The position numbers were made by a program, and so were the translations under genes. A model generated the notes under the pieces. It worked only from the letters and a program-made list of their open reading frames with translations, was not told the origin of the DNA and searched no databases. Below, in pieces: positions 51,058 to 59,354 of a DNA stretch of 64,000 bases. Location: the NCBI GenBank assembly GCA_963842235.1, contig CAWJFT010000001.1:930001-994000 (forward strand), written 5' to 3'. This DNA is from JACDAN01 sp963842235. Its GTDB lineage: Bacteria; Actinomycetota; Thermoleophilia; Gaiellales; Gaiellaceae. Numbering within the stretch: position 1 is the first letter of the stretch; each line of letters starts with the position of its first letter.

Positions 51058-52242
51058 GTGGGACTTGCGCCTCACGCACCGGTTCGCACTTTCCTCATCG
51101 CGGACATCCGGGGATACACCCGGTTCACGGAGGAGTACGGCGACGAGGCCTCCGCCAGGCTGTCGGCGAAGTTCAGCGAGCTCGTCCGCGAGGGAGGTGA
51201 CCTTCGGGGCGGGACGCTGATCGAAGTCCGAGGCGACGAAGCCCTCGCCGTCTTCGACTCGGCCCGCCAGGCGATCCGAGCCGGGATGGATCTTCAGAGG
51301 AAGTTCGCGCACGAAACCGACGCCGATTCGGATCTTCCGCTCAACGTCGGGATCGGGATCGACTCGGGCGAGGCAATCGCGCTCGAGGACGGCTCGTTCC
51401 GCGGCGCCGCGCTCAACGTCGCCGCGCGATTGTGCGCGCTTGCCCACGGCGGCGAGGTGCTCGTCACCGAGGGAACGAGTCATCTCGCCGGGCGCCTTCC
51501 GGGCGTCCGCTTCATCGACCGCGGGCGGGTTCATCTCAAGGGGATCGCGGATCCGGTCCGGGTCGTCCGCGTCGCGCCGGAGGAAGAACAGAGCCAGTCG
51601 CGAATCCTCACAGCCTTCACCGGTCCGAAGCGTTTGGGCTGGGGACTCGGCCTGGCAGTCGTGCTCATCGCCGCAGCAACAGCGGCATCGGTCGTCTACC
51701 TGACTGGCGGAAACAAGGGCGAGCCTAGCTCAGCCGCGCCGCCGAGCCCGCTGGGATCGTCGAGGGACGCGAGTCACGCCGGCGTCATGACCTTGATTCC
51801 CGCCAGCCTGAGAAAGCCATGCGTGAAGCAGCCGGTCGCCAACATCGGCGCGTTCGAAACGGCGGTCTGCGTCCCTCCGGCCTCCGGAGGAACCGGTTTC
51901 TCACCCGATCGTTGGGAGGTCTCGATCTATCCAAGCGGCCGCGCGGTGCGAGAGGCGTTCGAGGCTGAGCGCCGCCGCCAGGGGCTGCCCGTCGACCAGG
52001 GCGCGTGCAGCCGCGTCAGCTGGGTTGGAGAAGGAGCCTGGTCTCACGGTCCGAACAAGCCGGGCGGTCGAAGGCTCTGCTACTTCGACGGCGACGATGC
52101 GGTGATCGTCTGGACGCACGAGCGCCTCGGGCAGCCGACCCACCGAGACATCCTCGGCATTGCGAGGGAAGGCGGCACCGACCATGCGCGGCTGTACTCC
52201 TGGTGGTCGAACGCGCACCACGTAATCGGCAAGGTCGAATAG
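51058..52242 (+). CDS. Class III adenylate/guanylate cyclase with membrane span and C-terminal domain
   Basis: A 394-residue protein from GTG 51058. The cyclase domain fills residues 10-175: FLIADIRGYTRFTEEYGDEA with the first metal Asp, EVRGDEALAVFDS with the second, and GAALNVAARLCALA with the transition-state Asn and Arg, so it should be active. A span follows at about 205-225 (GLGLAVVLIAAATAASVVYL), then an external domain of about 150 residues with three or four Cys. A cytoplasmic cyclase N-terminal to a single span and sensor is the reverse of the common order. Confidence 0.88.
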   Translation: MGLAPHAPVRTFLIADIRGYTRFTEEYGDEASARLSAKFSELVREGGDLRGGTLIEVRGDEALAVFDSARQAIRAGMDLQRKFAHETDADSDLPLNVGIGIDSGEAIALEDGSFRGAALNVAARLCALAHGGEVLVTEGTSHLAGRLPGVRFIDRGRVHLKGIADPVRVVRVAPEEEQSQSRILTAFTGPKRLGWGLGLAVVLIAAATAASVVYLTGGNKGEPSSAAPPSPLGSSRDASHAGVMTLIPASLRKPCVKQPVANIGAFETAVCVPPASGGTGFSPDRWEVSIYPSGRAVREAFEAERRRQGLPVDQGACSRVSWVGEGAWSHGPNKPGGRRLCYFDGDDAVIVWTHERLGQPTHRDILGIAREGGTDHARLYSWWSNAHHVIGKVE

Positions 52243-53262
52243 TCAGCGAGAAACGATCACGTCGGCGCCGGAACCGAGCACGACGGCGTCGAGGAGGTCG
52301 GCGCGGTCGACCCCGCGCAGCGACGGGTGCTCCGTGTCGATCTCGATCTCCGGCCAGGACTCGATCCCCAGCGAGGCGGCACCTTCCTCGGTGCCCAAGC
52401 GGAGCAGCGTCTGAACGTCTAAGACCTCTCTTCTTCCCGAAGCGCGGCGGGCGGTCGTCTCGAGCTCCCGCAGCTCCTCGAGCGGGTCGATGCGGACGTT
52501 CGAGTCGGATCCGATGCAGATGCTGATGTCCCGAGCTCCTAAGCGCTCGACCGGGGCGAAGCCGTCGCCGAGGTTTGCCTCGGTCGTCAGGCAGAGGCAG
52601 ACGCGGGCGCCGGCCTCTCCGAGCAGGTCGAGCTCCGCGTCGTCCGCATGCGTAGCGTGGACGACCGTGGCCTTTGGGCTCAGGCAGCCGGTGCGGTGGA
52701 GGAGCTCGATCGGCCGAATGCCGTGCTCAGCCAGGCACTCCTCGATCTCTCGCGGTTGTTCGTCGGCGTGCACATGGAGCGGGAGCCCCTGCTCCGCCGC
52801 ATAGCGGCCGATCACCTCGAGCCAATCCGCCGGGCAGGCGCGGACGGAGTGGGGGGCGCAGCCGACGCGGAGCCCTGAGGCGCGCAGCTCCTCCAGCTGC
52901 TCGAGGTACTCGCCGACCGAACCCTGCCGGAACCGGGGGCTGCCTCCTCGCGCATAGGCGGTCAGCAGGAGCGTCAGCTCCACACCGGCCTCGCGAGCCG
53001 CCTCGTCCGCAGCCCGGGCCTCGTCGAGGCCGAGGTAGTGGAACTCGCCGACCGCCGTGTACCCCGCGGCTCGCATCTCCCGGTAGGTCTCGGTGTACTC
53101 GCGGCGCACCGTCTCCGGCGTCTGGCGCTCGGCCTCGGCGATCATCGCCTCCCGCCACACCCAGAAGTCGCCGCCGGTCCGGCGTCCGCGCAGCGCTCGT
53201 TGGAACGTATGGCTGTGCGAGTTGACGAATCCGGGAAGGACCAGCGGCTCGGCCACCGGCAA
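52243..53262 (-). CDS. hutF: Formimidoylglutamate deiminase-like amidohydrolase
   Basis: A 339-residue amidohydrolase. NSHSHTFQRALRGR with FWVWREAM is specific for the HutF group; LPLHVHADEQ, VVHATHADD and IGSDSNVRIDPLEELRELE give the remaining zinc ligands and catalytic Asp. HutF deiminates N-formimidoyl-glutamate in histidine breakdown. The N-terminal beta-sandwich is nearly absent (homologs have about 450 residues), and no other hut gene is in view, so substrate assignment is moderate. It starts at TTG 53262 or GTG 53256, divergent from pgsA. Confidence 0.8.
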   Translation of the reverse strand: MPVAEPLVLPGFVNSHSHTFQRALRGRRTGGDFWVWREAMIAEAERQTPETVRREYTETYREMRAAGYTAVGEFHYLGLDEARAADEAAREAGVELTLLLTAYARGGSPRFRQGSVGEYLEQLEELRASGLRVGCAPHSVRACPADWLEVIGRYAAEQGLPLHVHADEQPREIEECLAEHGIRPIELLHRTGCLSPKATVVHATHADDAELDLLGEAGARVCLCLTTEANLGDGFAPVERLGARDISICIGSDSNVRIDPLEELRELETTARRASGRREVLDVQTLLRLGTEEGAASLGIESWPEIEIDTEHPSLRGVDRADLLDAVVLGSGADVIVSR

Positions 53263-53296
53263 ATGCTAGAGCGAGTGGCCACTATCCTTGCGAGGG

Positions 53297-53845
53297 ATGG
53301 CCGAGCGCGTCGTCCCTGTTCACCTTGCGCAGATTCCGAACGCGCTCACGATCGCACGGTTTGCGGCGATCCCCGTCTTCATCGCGCTCGAGCTGCCCGC
53401 GGACGGGGGCAAGAGCTGGCCCGCGGCGATCGTCTTCGTCGGAGCCGCCGTGACCGACCAGCTAGACGGGTGGCTGGCCCGGCGCTGGCACGTGGAATCT
53501 CGGTTCGGGACCGTCGCCGACCCGCTCGCGGACCGGTTGATGATCGACGCGGCCGTGATTCTCCTCTGGTACCACGACCGGCTCCCCTGGCCCGCGCTCG
53601 TCCTGATTCTCGGGCGAGACCTGATCCTGGTGGGCGGCTACAAGCTCATCGCCCCGCAGGGGTACGAGCTTTCGGTCAACTTCCTCGGAAAGGTCGCGAC
53701 GTGGATCCTCTACGCGTCGCTCGCCCTGATGCTCGTCACGAGCGCGGGCACGGACTTCCCGTACGTGCTGTTCTGGATCGGGCTCGGGCTCGCGATCGTG
53801 GCAGGAGCGTTCTACGTCGTCTCGGCGCTCAGGAGGCCCGCGTGA
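53297..53845 (+). CDS. pgsA: CDP-alcohol phosphatidyltransferase (PgsA family)
   Basis: A 182-residue membrane enzyme from ATG 53297 with five or six spans. The CAP motif is complete: DQLDGWLARR then GTVADPLADR, with all four Asp. Members make phosphatidylglycerol-phosphate or related lipids from CDP-diacylglycerol; the product is not certain. It overlaps the next gene by four bases. Confidence 0.85.
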   Translation: MAERVVPVHLAQIPNALTIARFAAIPVFIALELPADGGKSWPAAIVFVGAAVTDQLDGWLARRWHVESRFGTVADPLADRLMIDAAVILLWYHDRLPWPALVLILGRDLILVGGYKLIAPQGYELSVNFLGKVATWILYASLALMLVTSAGTDFPYVLFWIGLGLAIVAGAFYVVSALRRPA

Positions 53846-56352
53846 AGGCCGTCGTCATGGCCGGGGGGGAGGGCACGCGGCTGCGGCCGCTGACCTCGAA
53901 CCAGCCCAAGCCGATGGTGCCCATCGTCGGCAAGCCGTGCATCGAGCACATCCTGGAGTTGGCGCGGGGCCACGGGTTCGAGGACGCGATCATCACCGTC
54001 GCGTTCCTCCCGCAGGCAATCCGGAGCTATTTCGGCGACGGCGAGTCCCTCGGCATGAACATCGAGTACTCGGTGGAGGAGTCGCCGCTGGGAACGGCGG
54101 GCTCGGTGCGACTGGCCAGCGACCGCCTCGACGACACGTTCCTCGTCATCTCGGGCGATGCGTTGTGTGACTTCGACCTCACGGAGCTCGTGGCGTTCCA
54201 CCGGGAGAAGGGAGCGGCCGCGACGATTGCGCTCAAGTCGGTGCCGAACCCACTCGAGTTCGGAATCGTCGTCACCGACCGAGACAGTCGCGTCGAGCGC
54301 TTCCTCGAGAAGCCGTCGTGGAGCCAGGTGTTCTCCGACACGATCAACACCGGGGTCTACGTCCTGGATCCCGAGGTGCTCAAGCACGTGCCCACCCACC
54401 GCCCGTACGACTTCTCCAAGGAGCTCTTCCCGCTGCTCCTCGAGATGGGCCGGCCCGTGTACGGCTACGTGGCCGAGGGCTACTGGCAGGACATCGGCAA
54501 CCTGACGCAGTACCTGCAGGCGAACTTCGACGCGCTCGACGGCCGAGTCCAGCTCGAGCTCCCGGGCGTGCGCCTGCGCGGGAACGTCTGGGTGGGGGAG
54601 GGGGTCGAGATCGACGACCTCGACCGCATCGAGGGCCCGGCCTACGTCGGCAACTACTGCCGGATCGCAACTGACGCCACGGTGGGCCCGTACTCGGTCC
54701 TCTCGGCGAGCGTCACCTTACGGGAGCGCGCCCGCACCGTCTCCTCGGTCATCGACGCCTCGACCCACATCGGACGAAGCGTCCTGATCGAGAGCGCGAT
54801 CGTGGGACGCAACTGCGACATCCGCTCGCACGTCCGCATCCACGAGGACGTCGCGATCGGCGACGACGTGCGAATCGGCGCCGAGGCGGTCGTGATGCCG
54901 GGCGTGCGGATCTACCCCTTCAAGGAGGTCGAGTCGGGCGCGCAGGTGTACGAAAGCCTGATCTTCGAATCGCGCGCGTCGTCCCAGCTCTTCGGCGCCG
55001 AAGGAGTTTCGGGCCTCGTCAACGTCGATCTGACGCCCGAGACCGCGCTTCGCCTCGCTGCAGCCTTCGGGACGGCGCTCAAGCGCGGCGCGCGCGTGGT
55101 CGCAAGCCGTGAGGCGACCGCGCCGTGCAGGCTAATCAAGCGCGTGATGATCTCGGGCCTCAACTCGACCGGGATCGAGGTCTCCGACCTCCGCGTGCTC
55201 CCGGCGGCGGTCGGGCGGCATCTCTTGAAGAGCCACGGCTACGACGGCGGCATCCATGTGGGCGTCAGCTCGACCGACCCCGAAGCGGTGCGCATCCAGT
55301 TCTTCGAGCCGCCGGGCATCGAGCTCACGCCGTCGATGCAGAAGGAGGTGGAGAAGCACTTCAGCAGGCATGAGCTCCGGCGAATGGCCGCGCCGGACGT
55401 TGCGGGGATCACCTATCCCGCCCGGGCGCGCGAGGGCTACGCGGACGATCTGCTGGCCAGTCTCGACGTGGAGGCGATTCGCGCGCGCAACTTCAGGATC
55501 GTCGTGGATTACGGCTACTCCGCGGCCTCGTTCGTGCTGCCACTCCTGCTCGGCCCGCTGGGGGTCGAGGCAGTCGCGTCACACGCTTTCAGCCCGGACC
55601 AGCCCACGGCCGAAGCGGTCACCCTTCGCGGCCTCGTCGGCCAGGCGAAACGGCTGGTGTCCGCGATCGGCGCCGATCTGGGCGTCGTCTTCGACCGCGC
55701 GGCAGAGCGGCTCTACCTGATCGACGACCAGGCGCGGGAGATTCCCGTCGAGCAGGCGTTGCTCCTCTATCTCCGGCTCATCGGAAGCAACGGGAAGGTC
55801 GGCAAGCTGGCGCTCCCCGTGACGGTGACGAGCCAGGTGGAGCGGCTCGTCGAAGGGAGCCCGCTGGAGGTCGTGCGGACCCCGGCCTCGCTCAGCGCGC
55901 TGACGAAAGCCGCGGCCGAGAACGGCGTCGTGTTCGCCGGCGCGGTCGGCGGGGGGTACGTCTTCCCGGAGTTCCTGCCTGCCTACGACGCGATGGCCAG
56001 CCTCTGCAAGCTCCTCGAGCTTCTGACGCCGGTCGAGCAGCCGCTCTCGGAGCTGGTCTCCGAGCTTCCGGAGTCCCACGTCGTCCACCGCCGGGTCCCT
56101 TGCCCGTGGGCCCAGAAGGGCCGCGTGATGCGCGTCCTCACTGAGCGGCTCTCCGACCGGAAGGTCGACCTGCGCGACGGGATCAAGGTGTTCGACGAGC
56201 GAGGCTGGGCCCAGGTTCTTCCCGATCCGGACGAGCCCATCGTGCACATCTACGCGGAAGGAAGCGACGAGGAGACCTCCGCGCAGCTGGAGGAGGAGCT
56301 GCGCGGGCTCGTGGAAGAAGTCCTCCAACAGGGTGAGGAGATCCCCGCCTGA
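53842..56352 (+). CDS. Sugar-1-phosphate nucleotidyltransferase / left-handed helix / phosphomannomutase-like fusion
   Basis: An 836-residue protein. Residues 1-235: nucleotidyltransferase with VVMAGGEGTRLRPLTSNQPK, SGDALCDFDL and INTGVYVLDP, likely for mannose-1-phosphate and GTP. About 250-365: left-handed beta-helix hexapeptides. About 375-830: phosphohexomutase fold, but the TASHNP phosphoserine loop reads GVSSTDPEAVRIQFF and the metal loop DGDxDR reads DRAAERLYLID, so the mutase part cannot work normally. The fusion is known in actinobacteria and cyanobacteria. Start GTG 53842. Confidence 0.88.
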   Translation: MKAVVMAGGEGTRLRPLTSNQPKPMVPIVGKPCIEHILELARGHGFEDAIITVAFLPQAIRSYFGDGESLGMNIEYSVEESPLGTAGSVRLASDRLDDTFLVISGDALCDFDLTELVAFHREKGAAATIALKSVPNPLEFGIVVTDRDSRVERFLEKPSWSQVFSDTINTGVYVLDPEVLKHVPTHRPYDFSKELFPLLLEMGRPVYGYVAEGYWQDIGNLTQYLQANFDALDGRVQLELPGVRLRGNVWVGEGVEIDDLDRIEGPAYVGNYCRIATDATVGPYSVLSASVTLRERARTVSSVIDASTHIGRSVLIESAIVGRNCDIRSHVRIHEDVAIGDDVRIGAEAVVMPGVRIYPFKEVESGAQVYESLIFESRASSQLFGAEGVSGLVNVDLTPETALRLAAAFGTALKRGARVVASREATAPCRLIKRVMISGLNSTGIEVSDLRVLPAAVGRHLLKSHGYDGGIHVGVSSTDPEAVRIQFFEPPGIELTPSMQKEVEKHFSRHELRRMAAPDVAGITYPARAREGYADDLLASLDVEAIRARNFRIVVDYGYSAASFVLPLLLGPLGVEAVASHAFSPDQPTAEAVTLRGLVGQAKRLVSAIGADLGVVFDRAAERLYLIDDQAREIPVEQALLLYLRLIGSNGKVGKLALPVTVTSQVERLVEGSPLEVVRTPASLSALTKAAAENGVVFAGAVGGGYVFPEFLPAYDAMASLCKLLELLTPVEQPLSELVSELPESHVVHRRVPCPWAQKGRVMRVLTERLSDRKVDLRDGIKVFDERGWAQVLPDPDEPIVHIYAEGSDEETSAQLEEELRGLVEEVLQQGEEIPA

Positions 56353-56427
56353 CCCCGAATCTCAACGTAAGGTTGACCCTTAGGCGTTAGCCTGGTTAAC
56401 TGCTCGTTCTCGACCGAAAGGCCCAAA

Positions 56428-56679
56428 TTGGAACCGCTGCCCGATCTTGCCACGCTTTCCGACGCCGATCTTAAGCAGCTGATCGACGACCTCCAACACG
56501 AAGAGCAAGAGGTTTCGTATCGCCGGCGGCTCTTGCACGGCAAGATCGACATCCTGCGCGCCGAGCTCGTCGCGCGCCTACAGCGCCAGGTCGGAGCGGG
56601 GGAGAGCCCGCTGAGTGAGGTCGACGTCGACAAGTTGACGGAGATCCTTGCCGGGAAGGCTGCGCCCCCGGCGGACTGA
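56428..56679 (+). CDS. RsiG-like anti-sigma factor / c-di-GMP motif protein
   Basis: An 83-residue helical protein from TTG 56428. The core EEQEVSYRRRLLHGKIDILR matches the RsiG c-di-GMP signature E-x3-S-x2-R-x3-Q-x3-D except that Gln is His. The protein has one copy of the motif, like the single-motif form described from early-branching actinobacteria that binds c-di-GMP as a homodimer, whereas Streptomyces RsiG has two. Partner would be a WhiG-type sigma factor, none of which is obvious here. It opens a unit with FHA and MerR genes. Confidence 0.7.
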   Translation: MEPLPDLATLSDADLKQLIDDLQHEEQEVSYRRRLLHGKIDILRAELVARLQRQVGAGESPLSEVDVDKLTEILAGKAAPPAD

Positions 56680-56681
56680 GC

Positions 56682-57143
56682 GTGAGCTACGTCTACTGCC
56701 CCGAGTGCGGCTTCCGGAATCCGGAAGCCGCGAACTACTGCTCCAAGTGCGGAGCGGCGCTCATGCGCGAGACGGGTGGGGAAGACACGACGATGGCGTA
56801 CACGCCGGACGAGGTGGAGGACGCTTCACCGCTCGAGGATCTCGGGATGGAGGGGCCGGCGCTCGTCGTACGTTCGGGCGGAGGTCGCGCGGGCGAGCAC
56901 TTCATTCCGCGCAACGACCGGACGTCCATCGGCCGGTCTCCCGACTGCGACATCTTCCTCGACGACGTCACGGTCTCGCGCCGCCACGCGGTCCTGATCC
57001 GCCGCGACGAGACCTTCGCGATCGAAGATCAGGGCAGCCTCAACGGAACGTTCGTGAATCGGCGCCGCATCGAAAGCGCCGAGCTCGCGGACGGAGACGA
57101 GCTGCAGATCGGCAAGTACCGCCTGACCTTCCTGCAGAAATGA
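56682..57143 (+). CDS. Zinc-ribbon FHA domain protein (GarA/FhaA-like)
   Basis: A 153-residue protein: N-terminal zinc ribbon CPECGFRNPEAANYCSKCG, a short acidic linker with the threonine pair EDTTMAY, and a C-terminal FHA domain (SIGRSPDCDIFLDDVTVSRR, GSLNGTFVNRRRIE). The Thr pair ahead of the FHA domain recalls the ETTS phosphorylation motif of GarA, which switches 2-oxoglutarate metabolism in mycobacteria after Ser/Thr kinase action. So it likely reports kinase signalling. Overlaps the MerR gene. Confidence 0.85.
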   Translation: MSYVYCPECGFRNPEAANYCSKCGAALMRETGGEDTTMAYTPDEVEDASPLEDLGMEGPALVVRSGGGRAGEHFIPRNDRTSIGRSPDCDIFLDDVTVSRRHAVLIRRDETFAIEDQGSLNGTFVNRRRIESAELADGDELQIGKYRLTFLQK

Positions 57144-57832
57144 GCGCGACAACCGTCACGCCCCAGGAGAAGCGCCCGCTGACGATCGGCGCGGTGTGCA
57201 CGCTGCTGCGCGAGGAGTTCCCCGACATCTCGATCTCCAAGATCCGCTACCTCGAGGATCAGGGACTGCTGGCGCCGCGGCGGACGCCGGGCCGCTACCG
57301 GCTGTTCGGCGACGAGGACGTCGATCGGCTGCGCACGATTCTGCGTCTGCAGCGGGACGAGTTCCTGCCGTTGCGCGTGATCCGGCAGGAGCTGGCGTCC
57401 CCGGTGGGGAAGGATCGCCCCCGCAGGGGTCGCACGACCCTCGGCGGCGAGGAGGAGGAGATCGACCTGGGCGAGCTCTGCGAGCGGGCGGGGGTGACGA
57501 CGGGGTTCGCACGCGAGCTCGAGGAGTACGGCTTGATCGAGTCACGGATGGACGGTGGTGCGCGCCTGTACCCGGAGCACGAGTCGGATGTGGCGGCGGT
57601 CTGCGCCAAGCTCGCTCGTTTCGGGATCGACGCCCGGCACCTGCGGGCGTTTCGCACGGCAGCGGAGCGCGAGATCGGGTTACTCTCGGCCATCGTGGCA
57701 CCAGCGCTTGGCTCTCGCAATCCCGAGCGCCGCCAGGGCGGCGCGGACGACCTTCAACTCCTCGCGGAATACGCTCAGGAGCTCTCCCAGCTGCTCTTCC
57801 GGCGCGGGCTCGGGCGCATCGTCTCTTCGTGA
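57140..57832 (+). CDS. MerR family transcriptional regulator
   Basis: A 230-residue regulator from ATG 57140. The winged HTH reads TIGAVCTLLREEFPDISISK then IRYLEDQGLLAPRRTPGRYR, and a second HTH-like part GELCERAGVTTGFARELEEY follows at about 115. This double arrangement and position after an FHA gene is the common actinobacterial FHA-MerR pairing. No Cys cluster for metal sensing is seen. It overlaps apt by one base on each side. Confidence 0.85.
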   Translation: MSATTVTPQEKRPLTIGAVCTLLREEFPDISISKIRYLEDQGLLAPRRTPGRYRLFGDEDVDRLRTILRLQRDEFLPLRVIRQELASPVGKDRPRRGRTTLGGEEEEIDLGELCERAGVTTGFARELEEYGLIESRMDGGARLYPEHESDVAAVCAKLARFGIDARHLRAFRTAAEREIGLLSAIVAPALGSRNPERRQGGADDLQLLAEYAQELSQLLFRRGLGRIVSS

Positions 57833-58350
57833 TGGCGATCGATCTGAAGACCCGCGTTCGCGAGGTTCCCGACTGGCCCGAGCCCGGCGTGGGCTTCAAG
57901 GACGTGAGCCCGCTGCTCCGCGACCCCGAGGCGCTGTCGCAGACGGTCGACGCCCTCGCGGACTGGACGCGGGAAAAGCAGCCGGACCTCGTCCTCGGCG
58001 CAGAGGCCCGCGGCTTCATCCTCGGCGCGGCCATCGCCAAGGAGGTGCCGTGCGGCTTCGTCCCGGCCAGGCGCCCGGGCAAGCTCCCGCCCGAGACGGT
58101 CAGCGCGACCTACGCGCTGGAGTACGGGCAGAACGCGCTCGAGCTCAATGCCAATGCGATCGGAAACGGCACGCGTGTCGTGATCCACGACGACGTGCTC
58201 GCGACGGGAGGGACGGTCGAGGCGATCGGCGGCCTCGTGGAGCAGCTGGGCGGAGAGGTCGTCGGCGTCAACTTCATCATCGAGCTCACCTTCCTCGGCG
58301 GCCGCGAGCGGCTCGCGAAGTACCCGCTGTACTCGCTGATCTCGTACTGA
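57832..58350 (+). CDS. apt: Adenine phosphoribosyltransferase
   Basis: A 172-residue enzyme salvaging adenine to AMP with PRPP. VPDWPEPGVGFKDVSPLLRD is the N-terminal signature, LGAEARGFILGAAIA and FVPARRPGKLP lie in the hood, and VVIHDDVLATGGTVEAI is the PRPP loop. Full length for the family. Start ATG 57832 overlaps the MerR stop. Confidence 0.94.
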   Translation: MAIDLKTRVREVPDWPEPGVGFKDVSPLLRDPEALSQTVDALADWTREKQPDLVLGAEARGFILGAAIAKEVPCGFVPARRPGKLPPETVSATYALEYGQNALELNANAIGNGTRVVIHDDVLATGGTVEAIGGLVEQLGGEVVGVNFIIELTFLGGRERLAKYPLYSLISY

Positions 58351-58351
58351 A

Positions 58352-58389
58352 CTAGAGGCCTGCGGCCGAATTTCACCTCAGACCTCTAG
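58352..58389. terminator. Hairpin between apt and the convergent small gene
   Basis: CTAGAGGCCTG pairs with CAGACCTCTAG (one G-T pair), starting one base after the apt stop and reaching the stop of the minus-strand gene, so it can end both transcripts. Confidence 0.65.
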
Positions 58390-58598
58390 GTCGAGCGGCG
58401 GCGAGCGGGGCGGACCTCGTCCTCGCCCCTCAAGCGGACGAAGAGGAAGATCGCGCACGCCGCGAGCGCGGAGAAGATGAAGGCGGTTCCTCCGTTGACG
58501 CCGATGGCGAGCATGCCGAGCCAGAGGTAGAGGCCGAGGCCGACCGCCCAGAGGAAGGACGTCAGGCCCCGATCGAATGCCGGCATGCGGAGGTGCAC
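58386..58598 (-). CDS. Small two-span membrane protein
   Basis: A 70-residue protein from GTG 58598 (AGGAT nine bases upstream); ATG 58586 would give 66. LTSFLWAVGLGLYLWLGMLA and TAFIFSALAACAIFLFVRL are two helices, followed by a basic/acidic tail. No family recognised. Confidence 0.6.
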   Translation of the reverse strand: MHLRMPAFDRGLTSFLWAVGLGLYLWLGMLAIGVNGGTAFIFSALAACAIFLFVRLRGEDEVRPARRRST

Positions 58599-58623
58599 GG
58601 GGGAGATCCTAACCGGAAAGCAC

Positions 58624-58664
58624 TTTTCCACAGGTTGTGCGGATAGCTGTGGAAATGTGGAAAA
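58624..58664. promoter_or_regulatory. Cluster of four DnaA-box-like sites
   Basis: TTTTCCACA (58624-58632), and on the other strand CTATCCGCA (58638-58646), ATTTCCACA (58648-58656) and TTTTCCACA (58656-58664), each one or two bases from TTATCCACA. An AT-rich run GTGGAAAAAAGAAAAGTTTG follows, unusual in this GC-rich genome. It lies just upstream of the small membrane gene on the minus strand, so it may be regulatory. Confidence 0.45.
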
Positions 58665-58739
58665 AAGAAAAGTTTGCAAAGAGCGAGAACTTCTCGATTT
58701 TTGGCCCTTCCAGCCCCTTGAATCTGCTCGTGGTCACCC

Positions 58740-58910
58740 GTAGTGTCCTGCCTGCGTCGAGTACGGGACGCGAGTAGACCGAAGCCGATCGTGAAGGCCG
58801 TAGCCGGAAGGCGAAAGTCAATGGGATCGGTGGACGAAAGCGAAATCGGCTCGACGAAAGTTCTGCCACCGGAGGTGCCCACGGGTACAGTCGGTGGCAG
58901 AACTTTTTTG
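58740..58910 (+). ncRNA. Putative structured RNA ending in a strong intrinsic terminator
   Basis: 58857-58906 forms a 15-bp perfect stem (AAAGTTCTGCCACCG with CGGTGGCAGAACTTT), with a second stem inside the loop, followed by TTTTTT. Just upstream, AGCCGAT at about 58783 can pair with ATCGGCT at about 58844 and encloses GA-rich loops (GCGAAAG, GACGAAAG) like those in folded RNAs. No ORF is served by this terminator, so a small transcript from about 58740 is inferred; no promoter is certain. Confidence 0.4.
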
Positions 58911-59354
58911 TGCCGGAACGCCTGGACGGCGGCGGCTCCCGCCGGGCGATAGCCCGGCTCCGCCGCCGCCTGACGCCGCTGGGCCGACGATGCGCGTCCC
59001 GCGCTCGCGGGCCGTGCCTGTAGCACTGTCCCGCGAGCGCGGAAGTGCGCCTCCCCGACCCAGCGACGCCCCAGACGCCCCGGCACACGGTGGGGAAGGG
59101 GCGAAAGAGGGCCGCAGGGGGTTTCTGTTCTCGGACTTGACATGACGTCGGGAAAGTCAAGTCGACGCGGCGCAAGCGAAAGCATGCAAGTTTGAACGGC
59201 TGGTGATCGAAGTCCGGCCCGCTGGCTCTCCGGACGCCGACCCCGTCTTAGTTGTCGAACCTGTTTAGACCGACGAGGACGCCATGTGACCCGCGCGTGA
59301 CCACGGTGTGAGCGGAAAGGCTCAGACTTGGTTGGTCGAGTAAGGAGAGATTTC
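58911..59354. other. Non-coding stretch with GC-rich hairpins
   Basis: No supported gene. Holds a hairpin GGCGGCGG...CCGCCGCC at about 58927-58970, a 13-bp stem CCGCGCTCGCGGG with CCCGCGAGCGCGG at about 58999-59042, and GACTTGAC with GTCAAGTC at 59134-59162. The first copy of an 18-bp repeat (59134-59151) lies here; the second is at 60514. Confidence 0.5.

Noticed and set aside
53038..53841. N-terminal extension of the nucleotidyltransferase frame
   Set aside because: The open frame runs back across hutF and pgsA but is Arg/Pro-rich shadow sequence; VKAVVMAGGEGTRLR at GTG 53842 is the family start.
58618..58670. Chromosomal origin of replication
   Set aside because: Boxes are near-consensus, but dnaA, dnaN, gyrB or rpmH are not nearby and the AT-rich part is short.
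58609..59175. 188-residue minus-strand ORF
   Set aside because: Composition is basic and Ser/Pro/Arg rich with no family feature, and it crosses the terminator hairpins; judged non-coding.
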